64,000 nt of DNA from assembly GCF_009795715.1 (NCBI RefSeq), contig NZ_WTCR01000001.1, positions 124,001-188,000 of the forward strand, given 5' to 3'. Below, one piece after another: positions 63,334 through 64,000 of the stretch. This stretch comes from Labilibaculum euxinicum. Lineage in GTDB: Bacteria; Bacteroidota; Bacteroidia; Bacteroidales; Marinifilaceae. The stretch's first letter is position 1, and each line of letters begins with the position of its first letter. Below the pieces are notes generated by a model. That model saw only the letters and a list, made by a program, of their open reading frames with translations. It made no database searches and was not told the origin of the DNA. Made by a program: the position numbers and the translations under genes.

Positions 63334-64000
63334 TTTCTTTATTTTTACAGATTTTAAAACAATGCATTCCGTTTTTTGTGTACTTAATTTGCAAATTATT
63401 GGTATCGCAAATATTTTTAACTATTGCCAGTCCTAAACCATAGGATTTGGAGCTCCCCTTGGTAAACCGTCCGAAAATAGTTTCATTGGTTAAGAGATGA
63501 TCCGAACCTGTATTGCAAATTTTAAATTCATTTTCGCAAATTACAATCTGAATCGTTCCTCCTTTGTTATTGTGATTAATGGCATTAGAAAACAAATTAT
63601 TGAACAGTCGTTCGGCCAGAGTTTCGTTTAGTTTATTACAAAAATCATGACTGAACTTAATCTCGACCTTCAGCTCATTGGATTCAAAAAGCGGTTTAAA
63701 CTCCTCAACTTTCTTCTTACTCATTCGATGAAATGAGATTTCCTGATCGGCAACAAATTGTCTGTTTTCAATTTTGGCAAGAAGAATAAGGCTACTGTTC
63801 AAAGAAGAAAGCCTTTTTAACGAATTGATCGTAGAATAAACCTTATTAAATGTTTTTTCATCAAATTCCTGTTGCAAAATTTCATCCAGATTTAAAAGCG
63901 CAATCGAAATAGGAGTTTGAATTTCATGCGAGGCATTTTCGGCAAATTCCTTTAACAAAAGGTAGTCGGACTCAAGCTTTGCCGTAAGCCTTTCAATTAC
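63326..64000 (-). CDS. Sensor histidine kinase, 5' end cut by window
   Basis: The frame is open to the window edge, so the sensor part is missing. Visible are the HisKA box (FAENASHEIQTPISIALLNL), the N-box NNLFSNAINHN, a short G1-like ICNTGSDHLL, F-box IFGRFTKG and the G2 box SYGLGLAIVKNICD. It shows unusually short ATP-lid spacing. It presumably works with a response regulator further right to control the efflux operon it overlaps. Confidence 0.9.
   Translation of the reverse strand, partial: VIERLTAKLESDYLLLKEFAENASHEIQTPISIALLNLDEILQQEFDEKTFNKVYSTINSLKRLSSLNSSLILLAKIENRQFVADQEISFHRMSKKKVEEFKPLFESNELKVEIKFSHDFCNKLNETLAERLFNNLFSNAINHNNKGGTIQIVICENEFKICNTGSDHLLTNETIFGRFTKGSSKSYGLGLAIVKNICDTNNLQIKYTKNGMHCFKICKNKENG

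Noticed and set aside
1-64000. CRISPR array, rRNA or tRNA gene
   Set aside because: No regularly spaced short repeats and no recognisable cloverleaf or rRNA sequence was seen; tRNAscan or similar was not run.

Overview
The window comes from an AT-rich Bacteroidota genome, most likely a marine or anaerobic member of the Marinilabiliales/Bacteroidales type. The evidence is a SusC/SusD pair, a hybrid two-component sensor, FecR/ECF regulation, a CTnDOT-like tra cluster, promoters of the TTTG/TAnnTTTG class and A-rich leaders in place of strong Shine-Dalgarno sites. Family names are from motif recognition only; no search was run.

Layout. (1) 1-2951: 3' part of a hybrid two-component regulator on the + strand. 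(2) 3642-24493, - strand: a polysaccharide utilization locus. It encodes an ECF sigma factor, a FecR anti-sigma factor, SusC (with STN signalling domain), SusD, and GH31, GH27, two GH51, tandem-GH43 and GH35 enzymes. This set suits arabinose- and galactose-rich plant or algal side chains. Between fecR and susC lies a plausible + strand antisense sRNA, and between the GH27 and GH31 genes lies a decayed relic of a second sigma/fecR pair. (3) 25493-27016: a three-gene HipB-HipS-HipT toxin-antitoxin system. (4) 28398-35133, - strand: a sulfur-assimilation operon (sulfite reductase, cobA, siroheme synthase, a DUF2061 gene, cysH, cysC, cysD). Its 3' end is decaying: cysD is cut and joined to a broken DUF4382 gene, DUF2061 has a frameshift, and CysC carries a Walker A substitution. 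Its 5' leader holds a consensus promoter, a SAM-I riboswitch, then two consecutive cysteine-rich leader peptides, each followed by an intrinsic terminator. This stacked sulfur-sensing leader is the most interesting signal in the window.

(5) 35341-38089: a scrap zone with a group II intron maturase fragment, a DUF2511 pseudogene, a HEPN-like orphan and a degraded zinc-ribbon gene. (6) 38130-55316, - strand: the core of a CTnDOT-like conjugative element (relaxase, MobC, coupling protein, TraN to TraE, DnaC-like loader, excisionase-like HTH, RteC). It has large noncoding repeats and a duplicated operator-like palindrome, but no integrase in view. Its codon use and base composition look less AT-rich than the flanks. 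(7) 56725-57354: lipid-A N-terminal-domain membrane protein on the + strand. (8) 57537-64000, - strand: a PepSY-like lipoprotein, then a tripartite RND efflux system (pump, adaptor, outer membrane factor) coupled to a sensor histidine kinase cut by the window edge.

Logic. In the utilization locus, SusC transport is probably coupled through its STN domain to FecR and the sigma factor. In the sulfur operon, SAM and charged cysteinyl/methionyl-tRNA would be read in series before sulfite reductase is made. In the conjugative element, RteC, the HTH protein and the shared operator probably control transfer.
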